IMG/VR virus record: IMGVR_UViG_3300031227_000125
Span: 1-41,539 of that record
Source of the DNA: a virus
Strand: one strand, 5' to 3'
DNA: 41,539 nucleotides
A program made the position numbers and the translations under genes. The notes under the pieces are model-generated. The model saw nothing but the letters and a program-made list of their open reading frames with translations. It had not been told where the DNA came from and did not search any database. Positions within the stretch are counted from its first letter, which is position 1, and each line of letters begins with the position of its first letter. Shown here in pieces: positions 24,021 to 30,688 of this stretch.

Positions 24021-24629
24021 ATGTTATCATTGCGACATTATGATGCAGTTAAAGCGGGTACGCTGAAAGAACCGCCATGGATGAAGAGGTTTCACGTGCA
24101 TTGGCCTGAATCGTCTGTGCGCTGTTGGCACATAGAGCGGTTTAATGTAGAGTTAAATATAGAAGCTTTGCTTTGCTATCGTGAGGGTAGGGGGATGTTT
24201 CCGGGGAATTACACGCGTTTGGTACATGATATCAGAGGCGTTGTAATGAGTGACACTACAGCAGAAATCTGGGATATGAAACCCTTTTACGCATATGCAA
24301 AAGGCCGAATTTTGATTCATGGTTTGGGATTGGGTTGTATGGTGAAGGCATTGCTATCAAAACAATCTGTCACACACATAGACGTTGTAGAGGTAAATAA
24401 GGATATCATTGATTTGGTGGGCAAGCATTTCAAAGATCCACGTGTAACTATTTATTGGGGTGATGCGTTTACATACAAGTGGCCTACGCAAACAAAGTGG
24501 GATTGCGTTTGGCATGATATTTGGGATACTATCAATTCAGATTACAAACCACAGATAACAACGCTGAAACGTAAGTTTGGGGGGCGTTGCCGTTTGCAGA
24601 TGTCATGGTTGGATGAACTGATCGGATAG
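24021..24629 (+). CDS. Class I SAM-dependent methyltransferase-like protein
   Basis: 202 residues. Rossmann motif I is ILIHGLGLGCMVKALL (Gly101-x-Gly-x-Gly105), the acidic residue after strand 2 is IDVVEVNKDI (Glu124), then VTIYWGDAFTY as motif III. The DVVEVN and GDAF strings resemble the spermidine synthase-like branch of the fold. The N-terminal 90 residues carry WPESSVRCWHIERFNV. There is no target-recognition domain or NPPY/DPPY, so DNA N6/N4 methylation is unlikely; protein, small molecule or RNA substrates are open. Its neighbours are the radical SAM and Tat-signal genes. Confidence 0.65.
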   Translation: MLSLRHYDAVKAGTLKEPPWMKRFHVHWPESSVRCWHIERFNVELNIEALLCYREGRGMFPGNYTRLVHDIRGVVMSDTTAEIWDMKPFYAYAKGRILIHGLGLGCMVKALLSKQSVTHIDVVEVNKDIIDLVGKHFKDPRVTIYWGDAFTYKWPTQTKWDCVWHDIWDTINSDYKPQITTLKRKFGGRCRLQMSWLDELIG

Positions 24630-24649
24630 GAGCGATTCAAATGGACAAG
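24624..24649 (+). repeat. Direct repeat copy 1: leader plus first codons
   Basis: A 26-base segment starting GGATAGGAGCGATTCAA and running through the ATG and three codons (MDK) is identical to 25693-25718. A shorter copy (GGAGCGATTCAAATGGA) occurs at 23714-23730. It contains the ribosome binding site of the gene at 24641. Confidence 0.9.
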
Positions 24650-24838
24650 ACACAGCCCACTCAGTCAGACCGTGAGAAGTACATAGCGATGCGCCCCACT
24701 TGTCACTTTCAGTTGATGGGTACCTGTGAACACCCGAAGTATCGGGGCAGGTATATCCTGTGCTCTCGACAAAACTGCCCTCGGATAGAAGAGGGGAGAA
24801 CGGCCCAGAAGCCAAACCGGCAGGGAAGTGTTAAATAA
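24641..24838 (+). CDS. Small Cys/His protein, unknown function
   Basis: 65 residues starting MDKTQPTQSD, with the repeated GATAGGAGCGATTCAA leader. PTCHFQLMGTCEHP and LCSRQNCP supply four Cys and two His, a possible zinc site. It ends GSVK, coded by a 16-base string (GGGAAGTGTTAAATAA, 24823-24838) that is repeated exactly at the end of the second Tat-signal gene (25670-25685). Confidence 0.5.
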   Translation: MDKTQPTQSDREKYIAMRPTCHFQLMGTCEHPKYRGRYILCSRQNCPRIEEGRTAQKPNRQGSVK

Positions 24839-24882
24839 TCCGATCCAGAATCTAAAGGGCGAGCAAGGATGGGAATGAAGAG

Positions 24883-25494
24883 ATGGCATTGACGCGACGA
24901 GAATTCGGTAAGCTGGCGGCCGGTGCGGCGGCAGGGGCAGTGGTTCCTGTGGTGGTTCAGGCAGAAGCTTCGCCTGTGGCGACAGTTGCAAGAGGAGGCA
25001 TTCTGGATATCGGGCCGTGTATGCATGTTTTCATGAACCACGAATGTAAATACACAGGTTCTGCTGTGGAGTGTGACCATACGTTTGAGCGATGCAAGGA
25101 GTTGGGCAACAGCATCAACTTTGGTGGTCCACCTATCTCGCCTTATAAGTCTGCCTATGGGCATTCGGGCTTATACCTCGACGGTCTGTGGTGTGGGCAT
25201 ATCGAATCGGCCGGAACGCCTGGTCGCAGTGTTTTAACGTGGCTGATATTTGGGGATGATCTACAACCGCAGCGGCTGCGTGTTTGTGTGCGGGGTACGC
25301 TTATGTCGCCGCTTTGTCGGACAGGAGTAAATGATATCTATAAATGTGAAATTGTTAACGGGGGGTTTTCATGGAGTGCGACGGTCGAGATCCTGGAGAC
25401 TATTTTTTGGCCGTCTGGGGCAGATGTGTTACTGGCGGTTGATGGTGACGTGGTGATAACAGGCATGGTAGATAGTGGTGAAGGAGTACTATGA
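24883..25494 (+). CDS. Exported protein with twin-arginine (Tat) signal, copy 1
   Basis: 203 residues beginning MALTRREFGKL, then a moderately hydrophobic Ala/Gly/Val run (AAGAAAGAVVPVVV) and an A-x-A-like end (QAEA). TRREFGKL matches the Tat consensus S/T-R-R-x-F-x-K. The mature part (about 175 residues) is strand-rich with several Cys (PCMHVF, NHECKY, VECDHTFERCKEL) and HSGLYLDGLWCGHIE; no enzyme motif recognised. Export of a folded, perhaps metal-binding protein to the periplasm or surface is inferred. The stop overlaps the start of copy 2. Confidence 0.65.
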   Translation: MALTRREFGKLAAGAAAGAVVPVVVQAEASPVATVARGGILDIGPCMHVFMNHECKYTGSAVECDHTFERCKELGNSINFGGPPISPYKSAYGHSGLYLDGLWCGHIESAGTPGRSVLTWLIFGDDLQPQRLRVCVRGTLMSPLCRTGVNDIYKCEIVNGGFSWSATVEILETIFWPSGADVLLAVDGDVVITGMVDSGEGVL

Positions 25495-25685
25495 TGGCCT
25501 TGACACGACGGGAATTTGGGAAGTTGGTGGCCGCTGCGGTGGTTGGGGGTGTGATGCCTTTGGTTGGCGCAGGGGCTGCTGTGAAGGGTAAGACGATTGT
25601 GGGCCGCGATTTCCGTGTGTTCTTTCAAGGGCGGGAGGTCGGCCGGACGATACCCTTCAAGTTACACGGGGGAAGTGTTAAATAA
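25494..25685 (+). CDS. Short exported protein with Tat signal, copy 2
   Basis: 63 residues from ATG at 25494 (GAAGGAG seven bases upstream; overlaps the preceding TGA as TGATG). It opens MALTRREFGKL exactly like copy 1, followed by VAAAVVGGVMPLVGAGAA, but the mature part is only about 33 residues (GRDFRVFFQGREVGRTIPF) and ends GSVK. It looks like a duplicated signal sequence joined to a different short tail, possibly by recombination between repeats. Function unknown. Confidence 0.6.
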   Translation: MALTRREFGKLVAAAVVGGVMPLVGAGAAVKGKTIVGRDFRVFFQGREVGRTIPFKLHGGSVK

Positions 25686-25692
25686 ACTGATT

Positions 25693-25718
25693 GGATAGGA
25701 GCGATTCAAATGGACAAG
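25693..25718 (+). repeat. Direct repeat copy 2: leader plus first codons
   Basis: Identical over 26 bases to 24624-24649, including the ribosome site and the codons for MDK. Together with the 16-base repeat at 24823-24838/25670-25685 it brackets the two Tat-signal genes. Confidence 0.9.
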
Positions 25719-25940
25719 TTGATACCACCCGAACCAAAGGAAACAACTACGCAACCATCTCAAAAGATATGGATTGTCAGGCAAACGGTTCTTGTTACTT
25801 ATGTTGTGCGTACAGATACAAGGCGGGAAGCGTTGAATGTCACATCATCTGGCCATCTCCAACCACGTAAAACAGTGGTGACGAAGCAAACGTGTTATCA
25901 GCATATAGACAAACCCCCGAAATATAGGAAGAAAGAATAA
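25710..25940 (+). CDS. Small basic protein, unknown function
   Basis: 76 residues starting MDKLIPPEPKETTTQPSQ, using the repeated leader. The first codons match the gene at 24641 but the rest differs: one strand-rich stretch (IWIVRQTVLVTYVVR) and a basic end (KPPKYRKKE). No motif recognised. Confidence 0.45.
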   Translation: MDKLIPPEPKETTTQPSQKIWIVRQTVLVTYVVRTDTRREALNVTSSGHLQPRKTVVTKQTCYQHIDKPPKYRKKE

Positions 25941-26025
25941 AAATAATCCGATGTCATCATCGGTTCAATATAAGTGACAAACAGATAGCAAAAAATCAGT
26001 AGTGTTGTACAAAGGAGTCAGAACG

Positions 26026-26547
26026 ATGAAGTGTAATAGAAATTTATTGTTGATTGTATTACTGATTGTATCCGCAATTGCGTTTACTGGATGTACAAAA
26101 TACGGATACGAAGTGCAGTTGGCAGGGGGGGATAATGTAACACGGGGGGCTGTGGGTGTGATTGCGGATGCGAACAACAGCAGCATTGGTATTGAGGTGG
26201 TGGGGGGATCGGATTTCGAGGATGATGATGTTGCTGTGGGTTTGTATACTAAATTCAATATGGGTGATGTTGCTGGCGATGTTCTAAACAGAGCAATACC
26301 GGGTGAGTGGGGGTTGGCACAATATCCAGCGAAGTTGTATGGTGGTGTGTCTGTGCTGTATGATACGGCTTATCATAATTGGATTCTCAAGCCTAGTACG
26401 GAACTGCGATTCTTTCCTGATTGGCCCGCACAGCCTACCGTATGGTTGGATTACTATCTATCGGAAAGCAACAGCGATAATATAGACGATGAGATCAAGT
26501 TGCTGTTTGGTCTTACCATACCGATAGGCACGCAACCGGAACTGTAG
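26026..26547 (+). CDS. Predicted outer-membrane lipoprotein
   Basis: 173 residues from ATG at 26026 with AAAGGAGTCAGAACG upstream. The N-terminus MKCNRNLLLIVLLIVSAIAFTGC is a lipoprotein signal with lipobox FTGC. The mature part is a series of short alternating strands (YGYEVQLAG, AVGVIADANN, VAVGLYTKFNMG, KLYGGVSVLYDTA, TVWLDYYLSES, IKLLFGLTIPIG), like a small beta-barrel or lipocalin-like fold. It may alter the host envelope, for example to exclude superinfecting phages. No family recognised. Confidence 0.65.
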   Translation: MKCNRNLLLIVLLIVSAIAFTGCTKYGYEVQLAGGDNVTRGAVGVIADANNSSIGIEVVGGSDFEDDDVAVGLYTKFNMGDVAGDVLNRAIPGEWGLAQYPAKLYGGVSVLYDTAYHNWILKPSTELRFFPDWPAQPTVWLDYYLSESNSDNIDDEIKLLFGLTIPIGTQPEL

Positions 26548-26562
26548 GCATAAGGTCATAAA

Positions 26563-27537
26563 ATGTCAAAACGTTTGAAAGCCCCATTTCCGTATTTTGG
26601 TGGTAAAGCTACAGTCGCCTCTGTGGTTTGGAAGGCTCTGGGTAATGTGGGGCATTATCTGGAGCCTTTTTGTGGTTCGTGTGCTATCTTGTTAGCAAGG
26701 CCACGTTGGAATTCACAGCGCCATGTAGAAACTGTCGTAGACAAGGACGGTCATATAGCTAATGTATGGCGCAGCTTGCAATCCAATCCGGATGAAGTAG
26801 CTAAGTGGTGTGATTGGCCGGTTAATCATGCAGATCTGATTGCACGTAAACGCAAGCTCAATCTTAATACGGAAACATTGTTGGAACGATTATGTGCCGA
26901 TGATGAGTATTACGATTCCAAGTTGGCTGGGTATTACATATGGGCTGCTTCCTGTTGGATTGGGCATGGTTTGATTTGTCCGGGTCAGAGACCTCATTTG
27001 GTTAAAAGTGCGGGCGTGCATGCTAAGGGTCAGAGACTACATTTGGCTTCTACTGGTAAGGGCGTACAAGAACCTTACAACACGCCAATTTATGAATGGT
27101 TTCGGAAATTGAGTGAACGTTTGCGAAACGTCCGAGTGGTTTGTGGTGATTGGTCGCGTGTTTGTGGTGGCGATTGGCAACATCAAGTATCGCCTGCATC
27201 ACCTGTAGGTATTTTTTTCGATCCACCTTACAGTGATGTGGCTGATCGTCGTGCAGGGATTTATGCTGTGGACAGTCTCCAAGTGGCCCATGATGTAAGG
27301 CATTGGTGTTTGAAGCGAGGTAGTCGTAAGAAATACCGTATTATTTTGGCTGGTTATTACGATGAACATAAGGAGTTGTTGCAACATGGATGGTGTGTGC
27401 ATCGTTGGAAGGCTGGTGGTGGTTATGGGAATATTTCAGGCAAAAAGCAAACACGAGGCAAAACCAATAGGCATAAAGAGTGTTTGTTTTTAAGCCCCAA
27501 CTGCCTGCGTTCCAAAGGCTTGTTAGATTTGCATTAA
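26563..27537 (+). CDS. DNA adenine methylase, Dam/D12 class
   Basis: 324 residues. Motifs: KAPFPYFGGK (6-15, SAM binding), EPFCGSCAILL (34-44) and IFFDPPYS (217-224, catalytic DPPY). This is the alpha-class order of Dam-type N6-adenine methylases. An internal near repeat (GQRPHL at about 141 and GQRLHL at about 156) lies in the presumed target-recognition region. It likely protects phage DNA from host restriction. The target site cannot be read from the protein. Confidence 0.88.
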   Translation: MSKRLKAPFPYFGGKATVASVVWKALGNVGHYLEPFCGSCAILLARPRWNSQRHVETVVDKDGHIANVWRSLQSNPDEVAKWCDWPVNHADLIARKRKLNLNTETLLERLCADDEYYDSKLAGYYIWAASCWIGHGLICPGQRPHLVKSAGVHAKGQRLHLASTGKGVQEPYNTPIYEWFRKLSERLRNVRVVCGDWSRVCGGDWQHQVSPASPVGIFFDPPYSDVADRRAGIYAVDSLQVAHDVRHWCLKRGSRKKYRIILAGYYDEHKELLQHGWCVHRWKAGGGYGNISGKKQTRGKTNRHKECLFLSPNCLRSKGLLDLH

Positions 27538-27586
27538 CGAGCAAGCGATAATATAGGTAGATACAAGGATGTAGGTTTTGACGATC

Positions 27587-27898
27587 AAGGAGGCAAAAGT
27601 TAATAGAGGTGCTGGCGTCAATAATTATTTTGCTAAAATGGATTGGGTCGTTAATTGTTGTCTTACAGGCCAGCACCTCTATTTGACAAGTGAATATTTC
27701 AGTCTATGCGACTGGTTGCCGCACCTTGCTAAAACCGGATTTCGATATATTGCTTTGGTTGGCTTGAAACACCCACTATGTGATGTTATCGGTTCGCGTA
27801 CAGAAACTAGGCAACCAGTCTCATTTTTGACTCCTCCGAGGAACTGGGAGGCTTATAAACCTCCGCACACCTGTCTCCAGATAAGTTCTCCCGGTTTC
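27587..27898 (+). ncRNA. Strongly structured noncoding segment, candidate novel RNA
   Basis: The 382-base gap 27538-27919 holds three long stem systems. Stem 1: 27603-27616 with 27669-27682, 14 perfect pairs, enclosing a 9-pair stem 27619-27627/27652-27660 (one G-U). Stem 2: 27710-27720 with 27810-27820, 11 perfect pairs, enclosing 27733-27740/27788-27794. Stem 3: 27840-27856 with 27881-27898, 17 pairs with one bulge and three G-U pairs. All wobbles are G-U only if the plus strand is transcribed, so the RNA is probably plus-sense. The loop of stem 3 is C-rich (CCTCC) and could pair with GGAGG at 27589-27593. An in-frame extension through this region lacks protein-like character. No known family is recognised. 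Confidence 0.65.
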
Positions 27899-27919
27899 CT
27901 TTTACGAAAGGCGGTACGT

Positions 27920-28504
27920 ATGAAATATCGATTAATTGGATTCGTGTTTGTTTTCGTGGTTGGTGTATTGCCTGGGATTTTAGCGGTAACAACACCAATC
28001 AAGGCAAATGAAGCTGATGAGGATACGACGTGTGTGCAGGTGTTTTTGGAGATACCCTCAAACATCGATCCAAACCTAGTGCCCATTGATCCTGAATCTG
28101 GTCGGCGTTTGTATCTGGGTGTATGTGATGCTTATGCTGGACAGGATTTGGTGATTCGGGGACGTGCTTGCGACCCAAACACACAACAAACAGTTACATT
28201 GTATTATTACGATAGTGGTGAATCAATCCCGTTGAATGAGCATGGTGACTATACGATTGTATATCAGTGTGCGACAACGGGAGTATTCCCGCTAACGTTG
28301 ATAGTTACAGACGACCATCCCGATCAGAAATCATGTGTGGGCACTTGGATTGTACGGGTGCATACAGAGAACAGGCCCCCAGTACTTACGTTGCAAACAT
28401 CTACAGCGCGGATGCGCCTGAAGCAAAAAGCGTTGATGGAGTTGGCTAAGCGTGAAGGTACGCATGTGTTGAGACGTCGAGGATACGTTCTCGTTTCCCA
28501 ATAA
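27920..28504 (+). CDS. Secreted protein with Ig/PKD-like domain
   Basis: 194 residues from ATG at 27920, with GAAAGGCGGTACGT upstream. A Sec signal or anchor occupies residues 1-25 (MKYRLIGFVFVFVVGVLPG, then LAVTTPIKA). The mature part has strand pairs resembling a PKD/Ig-like fold (DLVIRGRACDP, VTLYYYDSGESIP, VFPLTLIVTDDHP, TWIVRVHTENRPPVL) and four Cys that may form disulfides. The C-terminal 35 residues are basic and helical. Probably periplasmic or surface located. It follows the structured RNA candidate, which could be its leader. Confidence 0.6.
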   Translation: MKYRLIGFVFVFVVGVLPGILAVTTPIKANEADEDTTCVQVFLEIPSNIDPNLVPIDPESGRRLYLGVCDAYAGQDLVIRGRACDPNTQQTVTLYYYDSGESIPLNEHGDYTIVYQCATTGVFPLTLIVTDDHPDQKSCVGTWIVRVHTENRPPVLTLQTSTARMRLKQKALMELAKREGTHVLRRRGYVLVSQ

Positions 28505-28524
28505 ATCATCACCCTCCTGCTTGG

Positions 28525-28583
28525 GGGAGCGGCAGACCAGCTTTGATTTATGTCTATTGAAGATACGATGCCGCTCCCTTTTT
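28525..28583 (+). terminator. Compound hairpin with T-run, likely terminator
   Basis: GGGAGCGGCA (28525-28534) pairs perfectly with TGCCGCTCCC (28569-28578), followed by TTTTT. The 34-base interior contains a second 7-pair stem (CTTTGAT/ATTGAAG, 28541-28547 with 28556-28562, two G-U pairs). An overlapping alternative CTCC/GGAG pairing exists upstream, as in attenuators. It lies 20 bases after the secreted protein gene and 28 before the next ATG. Confidence 0.6.
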
Positions 28584-28610
28584 GGTTTAATTTCGATCAA
28601 GGAGAATAAA

Positions 28611-28781
28611 ATGAACGTGTGGCTTGTTAAACGACATTTGGAAAACATATATTTGAATCAGTATCATGGATGGACACGGAATATAAACCATGCCCGCACG
28701 TTTCCGACCAGACGCGCAGCACGATACGTCAGTCGTGGTACCCCAATAAAAGCAACAGTCACCATACGGGAAAGAGGATAA
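28611..28781 (+). CDS. Small basic protein, unknown function
   Basis: 56 residues from ATG at 28611 with a good AAGGAGAATAAA site. Basic and aromatic (VWLVKRHLENIYLNQYHGWTR, FPTRRAARYVSRG). No motif recognised. Its stop lies one base before the next start. Confidence 0.5.
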   Translation: MNVWLVKRHLENIYLNQYHGWTRNINHARTFPTRRAARYVSRGTPIKATVTIRERG

Positions 28782-28782
28782 A

Positions 28783-29055
28783 ATGCAGACAGAGACAAGG
28801 CTTGACAGTGCGATCTCATCATCTGTACAGAACATCATGAAAAAGAAGTTCGCCGCAGCGTTGTTTGGCATGTGGATACTGAGTAAGGGGGAAGCACCAC
28901 CATGGATGATTTTTGGCTTGGCTATAGCGGTGATTATAGCTCAGCTGGTGCAAGACGTGATGGCCCAGCGATCAGGCCATCCTGTGCCGTCTCCGGAGCC
29001 AGAGACACCTGATACAGAGACTTCAGTGGAAAGCCCAGCCAGGGAATTGAAATGA
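28783..29055 (+). CDS. Membrane protein, possible holin
   Basis: 90 residues, GAGGATAAA upstream. One clear membrane segment, residues 41-58 (WMIFGLAIAVIIAQLVQD), preceded by a weaker hydrophobic stretch (KKFAAALFGMWILS). The acidic Pro/Glu-rich C-terminus (VPSPEPETPDTETSVESP) would be soluble. Size, hydrophobic segments and charged tail, just ahead of the spanin-like pair, fit a holin, but holins have no diagnostic motif, so this is inference from context. Confidence 0.45.
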   Translation: MQTETRLDSAISSSVQNIMKKKFAAALFGMWILSKGEAPPWMIFGLAIAVIIAQLVQDVMAQRSGHPVPSPEPETPDTETSVESPARELK

Positions 29056-29261
29056 AACCGGATATGCGATTTGTAGTTTCAACATCTTCTAGCAACGCAC
29101 AGGTTGATTTTGCTGCATTGGTGAGAAGATTTCCCAACATGTCGTTGGGAGATTTATCCGATCTTGGTTTGATGTTTGGAGTTACGTTTCGATTTCGGTT
29201 GGTCGAAATAGATCCGTTTTTATGTGACGCATGGAAACGTAAAGTTGCAGGGGAAAGATGA
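29052..29261 (+). CDS. Small protein of unknown function
   Basis: 69 residues; ATG overlaps the previous stop (ATGA). Mixed alpha/beta with SLGDLSDLGLMFGVTFRFRLVEIDPF. No motif. Likely cotranslated with the possible holin. Confidence 0.45.
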   Translation: MKPDMRFVVSTSSSNAQVDFAALVRRFPNMSLGDLSDLGLMFGVTFRFRLVEIDPFLCDAWKRKVAGER

Positions 29262-29291
29262 ACCCCAACAGACCTAATTAGGAGCAAGATA

Positions 29292-29777
29292 ATGGGTAGG
29301 AAAAGTCCTAATCCACCACCGCCGTCGAATGTGAAACCACCTCCTCCGCCTTCACCATCCAGTCCATGTAATTGGTTTAGACCATGTGTGCATACCAACC
29401 AATCACAAGATCAAAAATTCAAAGAATATAAACAAGATACGCGCCCAAAACGGAAAGGTTGGGCCCCAGGTCAGTATGTGCATACTTGTCCTAGATGTGA
29501 AGATTCATACATAGGAGACAAACTGGCGACAGAGTGTGCGGATTGTGCGTATATGTCGGACATCATATACAGAATCTATGCGCCGAGTGAAGCTAATGAA
29601 GGCCGTCTGTTTGGTTATATGCGTTTGTGTGGTTGTGAGCCTTTGTATCTACCTGTCGGTCTATGTGATTCGGAGATGGGACTTGCATCCCAGACGCACG
29701 GTTGGATGGACTTAGGGTTTTGGCGATCTTGGGCTGGCCACACACTCAGCGATTTTAGATTGGAGAGAATAGAATGA
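29292..29777 (+). CDS. Proline-rich protein with zinc ribbon
   Basis: 161 residues. Residues 7-25 are a Pro/Ser-rich N-terminus (PNPPPPSNVKPPPPPSPSS). The middle contains a CPRCEDSYIGDK..ECADC pair of CxxC knuckles (about residues 66-85), a small zinc ribbon with a recurrent GDK-x-CADCAY flavour. The C-terminal third is aromatic (HGWMDLGFWRSWAGH). Function unknown; it may bind nucleic acid or a protein partner. It overlaps the next start by four bases. Confidence 0.5.
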   Translation: MGRKSPNPPPPSNVKPPPPPSPSSPCNWFRPCVHTNQSQDQKFKEYKQDTRPKRKGWAPGQYVHTCPRCEDSYIGDKLATECADCAYMSDIIYRIYAPSEANEGRLFGYMRLCGCEPLYLPVGLCDSEMGLASQTHGWMDLGFWRSWAGHTLSDFRLERIE

Positions 29778-30034
29778 AATTTCTAACTATATTGCTATCG
29801 TTGATTAGGAAGGTATTCAAACTCTTTGTCCGGCACCAATCACCCCGTAGAAAGTGGAGAACGAAATATGAGTTGCTACGCAGACAACGTGACGATTTGT
29901 CGGATTTGCATGCAAAGGCTTTGGCTCGTAGTAATACCACTGATGTCCTGCGTTATTATAGGCAGTGGATGCAAACCAGCAGACGTCTCGCATCCCATCG
30001 TGCTACAGGCAAGCAAAGCGGTTATATTGATTGA
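29774..30034 (+). CDS. Possible inner-membrane spanin (Rz-like)
   Basis: 86 residues. The N-terminal stretch MKFLTILLSLIRKVFKLFV is hydrophobic/amphipathic, followed by a basic helical region (WRTKYELLRRQRDDLSDLHAKALARS). Short for Rz, but a lipoprotein gene starts inside it in another frame (29910), the classic nested Rz/Rz1 layout. If correct, it links inner membrane to the lipoprotein and fuses membranes at lysis. The N-terminal segment is broken by charged residues, so the membrane anchor is not certain. Confidence 0.45.
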   Translation: MKFLTILLSLIRKVFKLFVRHQSPRRKWRTKYELLRRQRDDLSDLHAKALARSNTTDVLRYYRQWMQTSRRLASHRATGKQSGYID

Positions 30035-30149
30035 TCCGAACACACCATTTGTTGCACCTTATTCTGCGGTGGTAATGCGGCGTGGCAGGTATCAGAATTT
30101 GGTGGAAGCCGAAATGTGGGCTGTATCACGGGGATATGCGGGCGACTGA
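29910..30149 (+). CDS. Predicted lipoprotein overlapping in another frame (possible o-spanin)
   Basis: 79 residues from ATG at 29910. MQRLWLVVIPLMSCVIIGSGC is a lipoprotein signal with lipobox GSGC; the mature chain is about 58 residues (VILIDPNTPFVAPYSAVVMRRG). 125 bases overlap the preceding gene in another frame. Rz1-like o-spanins are short lipoproteins nested in Rz; this one extends beyond its partner, as in overlapping rather than fully embedded spanins. It lacks the Pro-rich composition of lambda Rz1, so the call is contextual. Confidence 0.5.
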   Translation: MQRLWLVVIPLMSCVIIGSGCKPADVSHPIVLQASKAVILIDPNTPFVAPYSAVVMRRGRYQNLVEAEMWAVSRGYAGD

Positions 30150-30217
30150 AAAGATGACAGCGATACTATATGTAGTGATTGAAAAGGCAATCCATATTAA
30201 AAAGTAAGAAGCGCATA

Positions 30218-30673
30218 ATGAAACTGATCAAGCTCACTCAAGGCCAATACACACTTGTCGATGACAAAGTCTACGCGAAACTTTCTAGATACAAATGGCG
30301 TGCCCAGTGGGACAAGCACACGCAGAGCTTCTATGCCGTACGAAACATTCGCCTGCCCAATGGCAAATGGACTACGGAACGCATGCACCGACGCATCTTA
30401 TGCCTGAAACATGGTGACAAACGACAGGGGGATCATATCAATCACGATACACTGGACAATCGCAGGTTTAATATCCGAATCGTCACGGCAAGTGAGAACC
30501 GGCAGAACAATCGGGGCAAAGGATACTACAAAGCGGGAAGGAAATTTAGAGTCAAGATCAAAGTGGATAATGTAGAAATATATCTTGGAATGTTTAACAC
30601 GCCAAGCGAAGCCCGTGCGGCATATTTGGCGGCAAAACGAATCTATCATCCATCGGCACCTATTCTAGGATAG
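30218..30673 (+). CDS. HNH endonuclease with AP2-like DNA-binding domain
   Basis: 151 residues from ATG at 30218 (a TTG 13 codons earlier is possible). The HNH part is MHRRILCL..GDHINHDTLDNRRFNIRIVTASENRQN, with GDHIN and the N..N pattern typical of phage HNH homing enzymes. The C-terminus is an AP2-like module (KFRVKIKVDNVEIYLGMFNTPSEARAAYLAAKR). It sits between a spanin-like gene and a terminator and interrupts no obvious gene, so it is a free-standing homing endonuclease. Confidence 0.85.
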   Translation: MKLIKLTQGQYTLVDDKVYAKLSRYKWRAQWDKHTQSFYAVRNIRLPNGKWTTERMHRRILCLKHGDKRQGDHINHDTLDNRRFNIRIVTASENRQNNRGKGYYKAGRKFRVKIKVDNVEIYLGMFNTPSEARAAYLAAKRIYHPSAPILG

Positions 30674-30688
30674 TAACACCAACAAGTT

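Noticed and set aside
27683-27711. TTGACA at 27683-27688 as a promoter
   Set aside because: The -35 box is perfect but nothing resembling TATAAT lies 16-18 bases downstream (TATGCG at best), and it falls inside the structured segment.
27578-27919. N-terminal extension of the secreted protein gene through the structured gap
   Set aside because: It would bury the signal peptide 114 residues inside the protein; the start at 27920 has a ribosome site and gives a normal signal peptide.
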